Shown here: in pieces, positions 9,880 through 18,106 of the stretch
Numbering within the stretch: position 1 is the first letter of the stretch
Layout of the letters: every line of letters begins with the position of its first letter
From: Phycisphaera sp.
GTDB lineage: Bacteria > Planctomycetota > Phycisphaerae > Phycisphaerales > Phycisphaeraceae
Direction of reading: 5' to 3'
NCBI GenBank assembly: GCA_023300125.1
Contig: JALZVY010000212.1
Coordinates: 1-34,263 of the forward strand
Length of the DNA: 34,263 bases
Program-made: the position numbers and the translations under genes
Notes under the pieces: model-generated
Seen by the model: only the letters and a program-made list of their open reading frames with translations
What the model was told of the DNA's origin: nothing
The model's database searches: none

Positions 9880-10800
9880 ATGCCCGACGCGAAGACCCGA
9901 GTTGTGATTTTGTCTGACACGCACCTGGCCGAGGCCGGGCGCGGCGCGGGCAGCCCCGCGGCCTTGCGGCCGCTGTGGCAGGGGGCCACCCGGGTGATTT
10001 TCAATGGCGACACTGCAGAAAACGGCGATCCCCGGCGGCGTGCGGACAGCGACGAGGCGGTGGCCGAGCTGCAAGACCTGTGCGATGCCGACGGCGTGCG
10101 GATGACCCTGGTGGCGGGCAACCACGACCCCTATGTGACCGACACACACTTTGTGCGCTTGCGCGGCGGCGAGGTGTTTGTGACCCACGGCGATGCGCTG
10201 CATTTTGCCATTGCGCCCTGGGCCGAAAGCGCCGGGCGGCTGACCCGCCACCACCGCGACGTGGTGAGCGAGCAGGAGGCCGAGGGGCTGGCGGGCATGG
10301 ACGCGAAGCTGGTGGCGGCCAAGCAGGCCTCGGCCCGGCAATGGTGGGACGAGGCGTATCAAGAAGAAGGCGAGCGCGGGCCCGCCGCGGGGCTGAGCGA
10401 AAAGTTGGTGATGGGGATGAAGGCGCTGTGGTACTGGCGCACCGAACCCCTGCGGGCGATGGACTTCGCCGCCCGGTACGCGCCGGGGAGCCGTTTTTTC
10501 ATCTTTGGGCACTTGCATCGTTCGGGGGTGTGGCACGACCCCGACGCGCAGGCGGGGCGCGGCCGGCACGTGATCAACACGGGGGCCTACCGCATGCCCC
10601 GCTGGCCGCGGGCGGTGGTGATCGAGGGCCAGCGGCTTGAGGTGTGGCCGGTGAAGTACGACGCGGTCAAAGGCCACCGCTTGGGCAAGCAGCCGATCAA
10701 ACGCTTTGCCCTGAACAACCCGCCCGATGCGGGGGATGAGGCGGCGTATCCGTGTCCAACGCATCCCGAAGCGGTTTTTGAGGCAAAAGAGTCCTCCTAG
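9880..10800 (+). CDS. Calcineurin-like metallophosphoesterase, copy 1
   Basis: A 306-residue cytoplasmic phosphoesterase with the full two-metal motif set in order: DTH (SDTHLAEAGRG), GDTAEN, GNHD, THGD and GHLH. This fold acts on phosphomonoesters or diesters and includes UDP-2,3-diacylglucosamine hydrolase and other activities; the exact substrate is not evident. No signal peptide. It is followed after 56 bases by a clear paralogue with the same motif spacing, including the same phrases ALRPLWQGA and RFFIFGH/RFFVFGH, so the pair arose by tandem duplication. A small hairpin, GGCTAC-TTC-GTAGCC (9846-9860), lies just upstream, after uvrC. Confidence 0.88.
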   Translation: MPDAKTRVVILSDTHLAEAGRGAGSPAALRPLWQGATRVIFNGDTAENGDPRRRADSDEAVAELQDLCDADGVRMTLVAGNHDPYVTDTHFVRLRGGEVFVTHGDALHFAIAPWAESAGRLTRHHRDVVSEQEAEGLAGMDAKLVAAKQASARQWWDEAYQEEGERGPAAGLSEKLVMGMKALWYWRTEPLRAMDFAARYAPGSRFFIFGHLHRSGVWHDPDAQAGRGRHVINTGAYRMPRWPRAVVIEGQRLEVWPVKYDAVKGHRLGKQPIKRFALNNPPDAGDEAAYPCPTHPEAVFEAKESS

Positions 10801-10856
10801 GCCCGCCTGGCGGGCATTGGGGTGAACCCGCGGCCTGTGCCCCCCGATAAACCCGG

Positions 10857-11873
10857 GTGAGCGTTGAACCCGATCCCCTGAACCTATTTGCGCCTCCTGA
10901 AGGCGCGGCGTTGCCCACGGCCCGCGGTCCGCGGCGCGGCGCGGCTGGCAGAGAAGTCACGGACGGGCGCATCGTGATTTTGTCGGATACCCATTTGGCC
11001 AAGGCCGGGCGCGGTGCGCACTCGGCCGCGGCCCTTCGTCCGTTGTGGCAGGGGGCCGCCGAGCTGATCATCAACGGCGACGTGGCCGAGGTGGCCGACG
11101 AGCGTTTGCGTGGCCCTGCGGCGCGGCAGGTGATGGAACTGCTGCGGCTGGCGGAGATCGACGGCGTGCGGGTGACGCTGATCAGCGGCAACCACGACCC
11201 GCTGCTGACCGACCGCCGTTACCTGCGGCTGGCCCAGCGCGAGGTTTTCCTGACCCACGGCGACATCTTGCACCCCGCGATCTCGCCCTGGACCGACCAC
11301 GGCAAGCACATGGCCCGGCTGCATGCCGACGCGGTGATGAGCCTAGACCCCAGCAAGGCCCGCGACATCGACGCGCAGCTGGCGGCGTGCAAGCACGCCT
11401 CGGTGATTCAGTGGGATGAGTTTGTGACCCGGCCCCACAAGCCCGGGGTGCTGGCGCGGTGTGTGCCCCATCGGGTGCGGCATCCTCTGGGGCAGAAAGC
11501 GGCCTTGGCCCGCAAGCTGGTGAAAGCAGCGTACTACTGGCACACCATCCCGAAGCGGGCGATGGGCTTTGCCCGGCGCTTTGCCCCCGAGAGCCGGTTT
11601 TTTGTGTTTGGCCACATCCACCGCGCGGGCATCTGGATCGACCCGGGTGCTGGACCCGACGGGCAGGACCGCATCATCATCAATACGGGCGCCTATCAGA
11701 ACCCGCGCAACCCGCGGGCGGTGGTGATTGAAGGGCAGGCGCTAAGCGTGTGGCCGGTGGTGTTCAACACCGCGGGCCACCGCTTGGGCCCCGAGCCGCT
11801 GGCCGAGTATCAATTGAACACGCGCGCGGTGGCGCGGCGGGCGGATGATGGGGATGTGCGGCGCAGTGCATAG
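10857..11873 (+). CDS. Calcineurin-like metallophosphoesterase, copy 2
   Basis: A 338-residue paralogue of the gene before it, with DTH (SDTHLAKAGRG), GDVAE, GNHD, THGD and GHIH in the same order. Compared with copy 1 it has a ~35-residue N-terminal extension (Gly/Arg/Pro-rich) and a ~15-residue insert in the middle (after FVTRPHKPG). The start is GTG 10857: an in-frame TAA at 10848-10850 excludes anything earlier, and no ATG lies before the catalytic motif. A GCCCG/CGGGC hairpin (10801-10815) separates the two copies. Substrate unknown; divergence between the copies suggests separate substrates. Confidence 0.85.
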   Translation: MSVEPDPLNLFAPPEGAALPTARGPRRGAAGREVTDGRIVILSDTHLAKAGRGAHSAAALRPLWQGAAELIINGDVAEVADERLRGPAARQVMELLRLAEIDGVRVTLISGNHDPLLTDRRYLRLAQREVFLTHGDILHPAISPWTDHGKHMARLHADAVMSLDPSKARDIDAQLAACKHASVIQWDEFVTRPHKPGVLARCVPHRVRHPLGQKAALARKLVKAAYYWHTIPKRAMGFARRFAPESRFFVFGHIHRAGIWIDPGAGPDGQDRIIINTGAYQNPRNPRAVVIEGQALSVWPVVFNTAGHRLGPEPLAEYQLNTRAVARRADDGDVRRSA

Positions 11874-12097
11874 AGGTCAAGCGGGGCGCTTATCTCCACC
11901 CCTGGAGACGCATTGTTTTTTCATGGTGCACCCCAGGTTATCGCTCAACACCCCGCGAACAAAAGCTAAGCAGCCATCCGGGTGTTTTCAGTATGCGCCG
12001 GCCCCGCTGCTGCGGCGGCTTTGAAGGCGGCAATGGATGACTTCAGCGAGATCATGCTGATGCGTGAGCCTAGCGTCGGATCGGGCGTGTACAAACC
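11874..12097. other. Gap between metallophosphoesterase and PEP-CTERM genes
   Basis: About 220 bases of convergent intergenic DNA. I see no gene, repeat or clear terminator for the rightward gene other than the hairpin at 12098-12129, which might work for both sides. Confidence 0.5.
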
Positions 12098-12129
12098 AAC
12101 AAGCCCCGGCCGATGGGCCGGGGCTTGTT
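12098..12129 (-). terminator. Hairpin terminator of the PEP-CTERM gene
   Basis: A perfect 14-bp stem (AACAAGCCCCGGCC paired with GGCCGGGGCTTGTT) with a 4-base loop, 38 bases past the stop at 12167. On the minus strand the stem is followed only by GGTTTGT, a poor U-tract, so it is a strong hairpin but an imperfect intrinsic terminator. Confidence 0.75.
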
Positions 12130-12166
12130 TAAAAAGAGCGGTTTCATGGTCGCCGCATCCGGTCGA

Positions 12167-12883
12167 TCAGCGGTTGCGGCGGCGGGCGACGATGAGAGTC
12201 GCTCCGAGGCCGAGCAGTGCGAGGCTGGCGGGTTCGGGGACAGAGACGACATCAACCGTGAAGTCGACGTTAATAGGGTTCAAGCTGGCGTTGCCGACGT
12301 CGAAGGTGAAAAAGCTGTCGTTCAGAGCGACCGGGAAATCACCGCCACCAGGGGTGGTGATAGTCTCGTCCGTGGTATCTCCATCGATCGTAAATACTTC
12401 ATCGCCACCATTGCGCCGCACCGTCAACTCATTATAAACCGCGCTGTTCAGCTCATATCCCAAGCCGCCTGAACCCGTACCTGAGACCGAGATGGCGCCA
12501 AAGGTGATTCCCTCACCAGATGTGAATGTGCCATTGTTAAAGTCGAACTCGCGAATCCCGTCATTGTTGGTATCCCAATTGATCGTCCCGCCGCCGGTCG
12601 CGGTGAGGTCAATGGTGAAGGTGGCCGTGTCGTTCTCCACGCCGTCGGAATCGATGGTCAACCCGCTGACCGTGTAAGTAAGCGACGTAATGACCGCGTT
12701 GTCTGCTGGCTCGGTGATGGTCCCCAGCACGCCGCTATCTACGGTGGCGACCTGCGCGTTGGCGCTTGTGAAGTTGATGATCCCCGCCTCTGCGCCCCCC
12801 GCGGTTATCAGGGCGATTCCTGCCGCACACGCGATCTTGGTCAGTGGCCGGGTGGTTGTCATCAGGGAGGTCGTTTTCGTCAT
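12167..12883 (-). CDS. PEP-CTERM sorting domain protein
   Basis: A 238-residue exported protein. An N-terminal signal peptide (core IACAAGIALITAGGAEA) is followed by a Thr/Asn/Gly-rich beta-type body without catalytic motifs. At the end sits the PEP-CTERM tripartite signal: VPEPA, a hydrophobic helix (LALLGLGATLIVA) and RRRNR. In known systems exosortase removes this tail and the protein goes to the cell surface or extracellular matrix. AGGAAAGAG precedes the ATG at 12883 by about 8 bases. It lies downstream of the LacI gene on the same strand, after a 367-base gap with its own candidate promoter and the 12-base motif at 13035-13046. A role at the surface in glycan capture is inference. Confidence 0.9.
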   Translation of the reverse strand: MTKTTSLMTTTRPLTKIACAAGIALITAGGAEAGIINFTSANAQVATVDSGVLGTITEPADNAVITSLTYTVSGLTIDSDGVENDTATFTIDLTATGGGTINWDTNNDGIREFDFNNGTFTSGEGITFGAISVSGTGSGGLGYELNSAVYNELTVRRNGGDEVFTIDGDTTDETITTPGGGDFPVALNDSFFTFDVGNASLNPINVDFTVDVVSVPEPASLALLGLGATLIVARRRNR

Positions 12884-13034
12884 CGCGGTTTCTCTTTCCT
12901 AAAAAGCTAGATAATGAAGGTTTCAAGCAGGGAATACGGAACCCATCACTCAAATGCGTTGCAATGGTCGGCGGTCCGGATCTATACGGAGACCATCGGG
13001 GTCGCCACTGGGCTTTTCCAGTTAGATAAAGAAC

Positions 13035-13046
13035 GCTATGCAAGTA
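13035..13046 (-). promoter_or_regulatory. 12-base motif TACTTGCATAGC, site C
   Basis: On the minus strand this reads TACTTGCATAGC, preceded by CTAA so that CTAATACT could serve as a -10. It is in the direction of the PEP-CTERM gene, about 150 bases before its ATG. It is identical to the site at 24039-24050 and differs by one base from that at 14417-14428. Proposed operator of the LacI regulator at 13251. Confidence 0.55.
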
Positions 13047-13126
13047 TTAGAACGCCGATGAGGCCGCGCCGCAAGAGAAATTTGAATGATTCTCCACGCG
13101 TAGGAATTTAAGCATGGCAATATTTA

Positions 13127-13157
13127 CCGTAAGCATATATCTCGTATATGTTTGCGG
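13127..13157. promoter_or_regulatory. 31-bp AT-rich imperfect palindrome
   Basis: CCGTAAGCATATA (13127-13139) faces TATATGTTTGCGG (13145-13157) across a 5-base centre; 11 of 13 positions pair. It is much richer in AT than its surroundings and lacks a following T-run on either strand, so a protein-binding site is more likely than a terminator. Confidence 0.45.
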
Positions 13158-13250
13158 AAAATCTTGTGTTTTGCGTCACGGCGGTTGTCGCCGCCGGTTC
13201 CCGCAGGGGCCGGGAGCGTGAGTCGCAACCGCTTTAGGCCCAATGGGTGC

Positions 13251-14261
13251 TTACGCCCGGACCGGCGGGGCGGCGGTTGAATCACGCACAATGAGCGTTG
13301 GGGCGAGCGCCACCCGTTGGGGGGTGACGCTGGTCTGCTGGCCTTGGATGCGATCAAGCACCATCTGCGCTGCCGTGCGTCCGATGTCTTCGGCGTCCTG
13401 ATGCAGGGTGGTCAACGCGGGGGTCACCATGGAGGCCACCGACAGGTCCGCAAAACCCACCACCGACAACGCCTCGGGCACGCGGAGCTCCAGATTCCGG
13501 GCGGCCTGGAGTGCGGCCGCCGCGAGGTAGTCGTTGCTCGCAAAGATCGCGGTCGGGCGAAAATCGCTCCTTAGGAGTTCTTCGGCGGCGGGCAGGCCGT
13601 GGTGGAAGCTGTCGGTCACGCAATGAAGCGTCTGGGCCCCGGGCACTTTGTCGACCGCCTGGCAAAAGCCCTCCCAGCGTTCACGGCTGCTGCTGATCGA
13701 GGGGCTGGCGCTGAGGTGGGCCAGTCGCCTGTGGCCCAGGCCCAGCAGGTGTTCTGCCGCGAGTTTGCCGCCCAACTGGTCGTCGGTGCCGGCAAAATCC
13801 GCGTGTGTTCGAAGCATCTTGCGGTCGACCGTCACCAAGGGAAGCTTGCGCTCCCAGACCTCGCTGAGGTAGGAGTCAGGCACGGTGTCTTCGTTGGGAA
13901 ACAGGATCACGCCATCGACACGGCGGTCGACCAGGCGGTGGATCTGCTCAAGCTCGCAAAGCCCCTCTTGGCCCCAGAGCAGGATCGGAGTCCATCCGCG
14001 CGTGGCCAGGCGTTCGTGGATGCCGAACACGAGCCGGCCCAAGAACTCGCTGAAGGTCGGAACCATCACCCCGACGGTCTGCGTTTGTCCGGTTTGGATG
14101 CCGCGCACCAGCAAATTGGGGCGGTATCCCAGTTCCTGGGCCACGCGGCGTACTTTTTCCGCGGTCTCGGCCGCAAAATTGGTGTTTCCACGCAAAACCC
14201 TGGAGACGGTGCTGATCGACACGCCAGCCGAATCAGCGATATCTCGGAGGTTGGCGGGCAT
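13251..14261 (-). CDS. LacI-family transcriptional regulator, copy 1
   Basis: A 336-residue repressor-type protein. Residues 3-25 form the LacI helix-turn-helix (LRDIADSAGVSISTVSRVL), followed by a hinge helix (FAAETAEKVRRVAQELGYRPN), and from ~60 a periplasmic-binding-protein-like sensor (VGVMVPTFSEFLGR, DGVILFP, LPLVTVDR, LSVVGFADLS). It would bind an operator and release it on binding a sugar. ATG 14261 is chosen because the HTH begins there and CAGGGG lies about 8 bases upstream; longer frames add unrelated sequence. It is divergent from the GH29 gene, the usual layout for a local regulator. It resembles the second LacI protein closely in the sensor (VDRRVDGVI, EVWERKLPLV) but differs in the recognition helix. 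Confidence 0.94.
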   Translation of the reverse strand: MPANLRDIADSAGVSISTVSRVLRGNTNFAAETAEKVRRVAQELGYRPNLLVRGIQTGQTQTVGVMVPTFSEFLGRLVFGIHERLATRGWTPILLWGQEGLCELEQIHRLVDRRVDGVILFPNEDTVPDSYLSEVWERKLPLVTVDRKMLRTHADFAGTDDQLGGKLAAEHLLGLGHRRLAHLSASPSISSSRERWEGFCQAVDKVPGAQTLHCVTDSFHHGLPAAEELLRSDFRPTAIFASNDYLAAAALQAARNLELRVPEALSVVGFADLSVASMVTPALTTLHQDAEDIGRTAAQMVLDRIQGQQTSVTPQRVALAPTLIVRDSTAAPPVRA

Positions 14262-14368
14262 GTGCAGACCCCTGCGGGAGCGAAAAAACAGTACGCCCAT
14301 GGGTGAGCGAAATACTTTTCTCAACATACACCAATGGTGCGCTAAACAACAAGCGAATGGGTACTTAT

Positions 14369-14407
14369 CAACCTTGTGGTTGGGCCGAAGGTTGACACTA
14401 TTCAACC
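14369..14407. promoter_or_regulatory. Paired GGTTG/CAACC palindromes upstream of the GH29 gene
   Basis: CAACC-TTGT-GGTTG (14369-14382) is followed by GGTTGA-N6-TCAACC (14390-14407). Both are perfect in their arms, and the second covers the -35 hexamer. A repressor bound there would block the promoter. Candidate operator for a LacI-type or other dimeric regulator; alternative to, or additional to, the TACTTGCA motif downstream. Confidence 0.5.
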
Positions 14408-14420
14408 CTATTGTTATACT
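14392..14420 (+). promoter_or_regulatory. Sigma-70-type promoter of the GH29-sulfatase transcript
   Basis: TTGACA (14392-14397), a 17-base spacer, and TATACT (14415-14420): a near-consensus housekeeping promoter, unusually good for this high-GC region. Transcription would begin near 14427, leaving a leader of about 95 bases. The -10 and start region overlap the motif at 14417-14428. Confidence 0.75.
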
Positions 14421-14428
14421 TGCAAAGC
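14417..14428 (+). promoter_or_regulatory. 12-base motif TACTTGCAAAGC, site A
   Basis: Overlaps the -10 and start region of the GH29 promoter. It matches the sites at 24039 and 13035 at 11 of 12 bases. A bound repressor would directly cover the transcription start. Confidence 0.55.
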
Positions 14429-14520
14429 GTGTTTTTTCAGCCCGGGCTTCACGCGCGCTTTTTGCCGAGGCCGATGGCCCTTTCGTGGGTGATGCGAGTG
14501 GTCCATCCAAAGGAGTGGCT

Positions 14521-16068
14521 GTGAGAACCCATCTTTTCAGCCTCGGTGGGATCCTTCACCCGTGTTTGTGGGTGGGGCTCTTCGTATGGGCCCACGCTGC
14601 TTCGGCGGGGGGGGCGATCGATGCGACCTGGGAATCCATGGCTCGCCACTACACGCCGCCTGCGTGGTTTATGAATGGGAAAATCGGGGTCTGGATGCAC
14701 TGGGGCATTTCGTCGGCGGCGGACGAAAACCGGCCGTTCGACGGATCGCATTACGGCCGGCGGATGTATGGCGTCGAGGGCTTTATCACGCCCAGCAAAA
14801 ACCCCGAGGCCGACAACCAGCGCACCGCCGCGCTCACGCAGTGGCACACCCAGCGCTACGGCCACCCCCGGGAGTTTGGTTACGAAGATCTCATTCCGCA
14901 TTTTCGGGGCGAGCATTGGCAGCCCGATGAACTCGTTGCGTTTTTCAAAGACTGCGGCGCCCGTTTCATCATGCCCGTGGCCACCCACCACGACAATTTC
15001 GACATGTACGACTCGTCCCACCCGTGGAACGCGGTGGACATGGGGCCCAAACGCGACACGATTCGCGAGTGGAAAGACGCGGCGTCTCGGCACGGCCTGA
15101 AGTTCGGCGTGTCCACCCACTTGTATTGGATGCCCCGGTTCTTCAACGCCGCACGGCAGTATCAAGTGCCCGGCACGCCCGAATGGCAACTCTTTGGGAT
15201 GGACTATCACCCCACCGAGTTCGCGTCACAAGACGCGTGGAACCAGCACTGGTATGACCGGTGTTGGGAGTTGATCGAGAAGTACGACCCGGATCTGTTT
15301 AACAACGACTCGCCGTACCCCGATGAGAAAACCAGCGGTGGCAAAGGCCTAGGCGTGAAGCTGTTCGCGTCGTACCTCAACCGCGACCGCGATGAGAACC
15401 ACGGCGAGCAGACCGCGGTCCTGTCGTTCAAAAACGCGAGGGCAAACAAGGCCGCGTTCACCTACAACCTCGAACGCGGCATGTTTGGCGAGACCCAGGA
15501 CCACCCGTGGATGTGGGCGACCGATCTTTCGGGCAACTGGTTCTACCGCAAGGCATCCAAGACCCGCATGAGCCTGCCGGTGCTCATCGGCAACGCGGTT
15601 GACGCCATCAGTAAAAACGGCGTGGTAATGATGAACGTTGCCCTGCGCGGCGACGGCACGCTGCCCGAAGACCAGGCCGCGTTGCTCTCGGGCTTCGGCG
15701 CGTGGATAAAGATCAACGGCGAGGGGATCTACGGGACGCGTCCATGGACGGTCGACGGAGAGGGGCCGACGCAGATCGTCACGAAGCGATCCGGCGAAAA
15801 CCTCAAGGCCTACACGCCGCAAGACATCCGTTTCACCACCAAAGACGGCGACCTGTACGTCTTTGTGCTGGCGCCGCCGACCCAGGACATCGTCATCGCG
15901 TCCCTCGCCGCCGGCGGGCTGCTCGCCTCTGAGATCCGAAACGTCTCGCTGCTGGGCAGCGAAGAAACCCAGGTCTGGGAGCGGAGCCCCGAGGGTCTGA
16001 CGGTGACGCTGCCCAAGATTTCCCCTCCGCACCCCGTGATTGCCTTTAAGATCGAATTCACGCGCTAA
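14521..16068 (+). CDS. Alpha-L-fucosidase, family GH29
   Basis: A 515-residue secreted retaining glycosidase that removes alpha-linked L-fucose. An N-terminal signal peptide (core CLWVGLFVWAHAASA) precedes the TIM-barrel domain. GH29 hallmarks are WMHWG, HHDNFDMYDS, WNAVDMGPKRD and, after YDPDLFNND, Asp263 at the place of the catalytic nucleophile (usually WFD, here NND). A beta-rich C-terminal domain follows from ~400. The start is GTG 14521, set by AAGGAG at 14509-14514; the frame stays open far upstream, but that part lies antisense to the LacI gene and is not protein-like. It heads a likely operon with the sulfatases at 16141 and 18107. Confidence 0.93.
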   Translation: MRTHLFSLGGILHPCLWVGLFVWAHAASAGGAIDATWESMARHYTPPAWFMNGKIGVWMHWGISSAADENRPFDGSHYGRRMYGVEGFITPSKNPEADNQRTAALTQWHTQRYGHPREFGYEDLIPHFRGEHWQPDELVAFFKDCGARFIMPVATHHDNFDMYDSSHPWNAVDMGPKRDTIREWKDAASRHGLKFGVSTHLYWMPRFFNAARQYQVPGTPEWQLFGMDYHPTEFASQDAWNQHWYDRCWELIEKYDPDLFNNDSPYPDEKTSGGKGLGVKLFASYLNRDRDENHGEQTAVLSFKNARANKAAFTYNLERGMFGETQDHPWMWATDLSGNWFYRKASKTRMSLPVLIGNAVDAISKNGVVMMNVALRGDGTLPEDQAALLSGFGAWIKINGEGIYGTRPWTVDGEGPTQIVTKRSGENLKAYTPQDIRFTTKDGDLYVFVLAPPTQDIVIASLAAGGLLASEIRNVSLLGSEETQVWERSPEGLTVTLPKISPPHPVIAFKIEFTR

Positions 16069-16140
16069 CAACGTTTTTGAAACCCCATTCGTCGGCCCGA
16101 GATTCTTCCGCGCCGCACCCCGTTCCAAGGAACCTCCCCG

Positions 16141-17994
16141 ATGAAACGCGTCATTTTACTTCTGAGTCTTCTTCTGCTGCCCGCTACAACCGCGTTTTCG
16201 GTGGTCGATCAGCCCAATATCGTCATCTTTTACGTCGACGACCTTGGATGGCAGGATGTTCAGCTCAACGACCTGGGTGAACCCTGCCCCTACGACACGC
16301 CCAACCTCGTTCGGCTCGCCGAGTCGGGGATGAACTTCACCGAGGCCTACTCCCCGGCCCCCACCTGCTCGCCGTCGCGGGCCGGCATCTTGACCGGGCA
16401 GCACCCCGCTCGCCTGGGCTTCACCCACGTGACCCTCGGATCGACCAAGAAGGCCAAGAAAAATGCACGTCTGGTTGATCCGTATCTGGACGTCCACCTG
16501 GATTTGGATGCGCTGACGCTGGCGGATGCGCTGAAGGACAACGGGTACCGCACGGGCCACTCGGGCAAGTGGCACGTGGGCAAGACCGCAGACAGCTACG
16601 GGTTCGACGTGGTGGATCAGGACCGCGGCTTTCACCGCAGAATGCCGGACCGGACCAAGGATTTCGCCACCGTCGATGACCCCAAGTACCCGTTGAGCAA
16701 GAAGAAGTACCCGCCGTTGAGCGAGAAGAAGCCCGAAGGGATTTCCTACCCCTACGACCAAGTGACCGAGTCGGCGCTCGCGTTCATGGCGGAGAGCGAA
16801 GATCAACCGTTCTTCCTGAACCTCTGCCACTGGATGGTGCACTGGCCGGTGCTGACGCGCAACGGCGAGCTGCTCGAATACTACTGCGACAAGATGGGCC
16901 AGCCTTTTCCGCCCAAGCCCGGTGACATGAACCTGCCGGGGCAGCAAAACCCTTACTTCGGGGCCATGGTCACGAGCGTGGACTGGAGCCTGGGCCGGAT
17001 CGTTGATTTCTTGGAAACGACCGACGACCCCCGTCACCCCGGCAAGAAGCTGATCGAAACCACCTACGTTTTTTTCACCTCCGACAACGGGGGCGCGGAG
17101 AAGCGGGGCAAGGAGATCATCTCCGACAACTACCCGCTGAAGTTCGGAAAATCACACGCCGAAGAGGGCGGCGTCCGCATCCCGATGGTGATCGCCGGAC
17201 CGGGGGTTTCCCCGGCCAGCGGGTTTGACGGCCTGGTGAATCAGCTGGATTTCTTCCCCACGATTTTGCAGCTGACTGGCTCCAAAATTGCCTCGGACCA
17301 TCAACACCAGCTGAGCGGTCTGGACATCGCCCCGGTGTTGACGGGCCAGAGCCAGCGCATCGTCGACGCGGCGGGGACCGAGCGAGACCACCTCTTCTGG
17401 CACTTCCCGCACGGCGGCGATTCGATGAAGTCTTCGATCCGCAGCGGCGACTACAAGCTGTACAAGCGATACGAAAACGAAGACTTCGAGCTGTACCGGT
17501 TGTACGAAAACGGTGAGCACAAAGACATCGAGGAAGCGCACAACCTGGCGGATAATCCGGAGTTTCGGCCCGTTGTCGAGCGTCTCGCGGCCACGCTGGA
17601 AGCCGACCTTGCGGCCAACGACGCGCAGGGGCCGTACCTGAACCCCGCCTATGCGGACAGGTCAAGCCAGCCCGCGAGCGTCACCGAATCGGTGTTCGAG
17701 AACGCGGACCGACAAGCCCGCTTGTCGCTGAACGCCGCGGGCCCGGCGATCACCCAGGCGCACGTGCTCTACCTCCTTGAGGGGGGTGCCACGGGAGACA
17801 AGAAAAGAAGCCGCAAGAAGAAGGCGAATACCGCCGGTGAACCGCCCGCGACCGGCATCAGGATGCCGGCGGTGATCAGCGCCGACGGGTACGCGGTTTC
17901 CGCGGTCATCCCGAAGGGGGTGGCCGCCTACCGGTTCGTCCTGGTCGACGATCACCGCTTCCAGAGCTTCAGCGTCGTTGAGGCCGCCAAGTAG
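16141..17994 (+). CDS. Secreted sulfatase with C-terminal extension
   Basis: A 617-residue arylsulfatase-type enzyme. A signal peptide (MKRVILLLSLLLLPATTAFS) is followed by PNIVIFYVDDLGWQD (two metal-binding Asp), C76-S-P-S-R (formylglycine site), GKWHVGK, and FFTSDNGG with later metal ligands. After the core, residues ~500-617 form an additional beta-rich domain with a Lys/Arg-rich linker (DKKRSRKKKANT). The same architecture occurs in the sulfatase at 25228, its closest relative in the window. AAGGA lies about 9 bases before the ATG. It follows the fucosidase by 72 bases. Removal of sulfate so that fucosidases can act is a reasonable inference, but the position attacked cannot be told. Confidence 0.93.
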   Translation: MKRVILLLSLLLLPATTAFSVVDQPNIVIFYVDDLGWQDVQLNDLGEPCPYDTPNLVRLAESGMNFTEAYSPAPTCSPSRAGILTGQHPARLGFTHVTLGSTKKAKKNARLVDPYLDVHLDLDALTLADALKDNGYRTGHSGKWHVGKTADSYGFDVVDQDRGFHRRMPDRTKDFATVDDPKYPLSKKKYPPLSEKKPEGISYPYDQVTESALAFMAESEDQPFFLNLCHWMVHWPVLTRNGELLEYYCDKMGQPFPPKPGDMNLPGQQNPYFGAMVTSVDWSLGRIVDFLETTDDPRHPGKKLIETTYVFFTSDNGGAEKRGKEIISDNYPLKFGKSHAEEGGVRIPMVIAGPGVSPASGFDGLVNQLDFFPTILQLTGSKIASDHQHQLSGLDIAPVLTGQSQRIVDAAGTERDHLFWHFPHGGDSMKSSIRSGDYKLYKRYENEDFELYRLYENGEHKDIEEAHNLADNPEFRPVVERLAATLEADLAANDAQGPYLNPAYADRSSQPASVTESVFENADRQARLSLNAAGPAITQAHVLYLLEGGATGDKKRSRKKKANTAGEPPATGIRMPAVISADGYAVSAVIPKGVAAYRFVLVDDHRFQSFSVVEAAK

Positions 17995-18106
17995 AAAACC
18001 GCAGCCAAGGTGAGCGGGCCCGTTTCTGCTGCCGCTCGGTCGTATCGTCAAACGTTGGGCCACCCCCTTTGATGGGCCGGCTTTCCCTACATTCAGTTTG
18101 CCGATC

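Noticed and set aside
13885-14520. 212-residue upstream extension of the GH29 frame
   Set aside because: It lies antisense to the LacI gene and is low-complexity; the SD at 14509-14514 and the signal peptide place the start at 14521.
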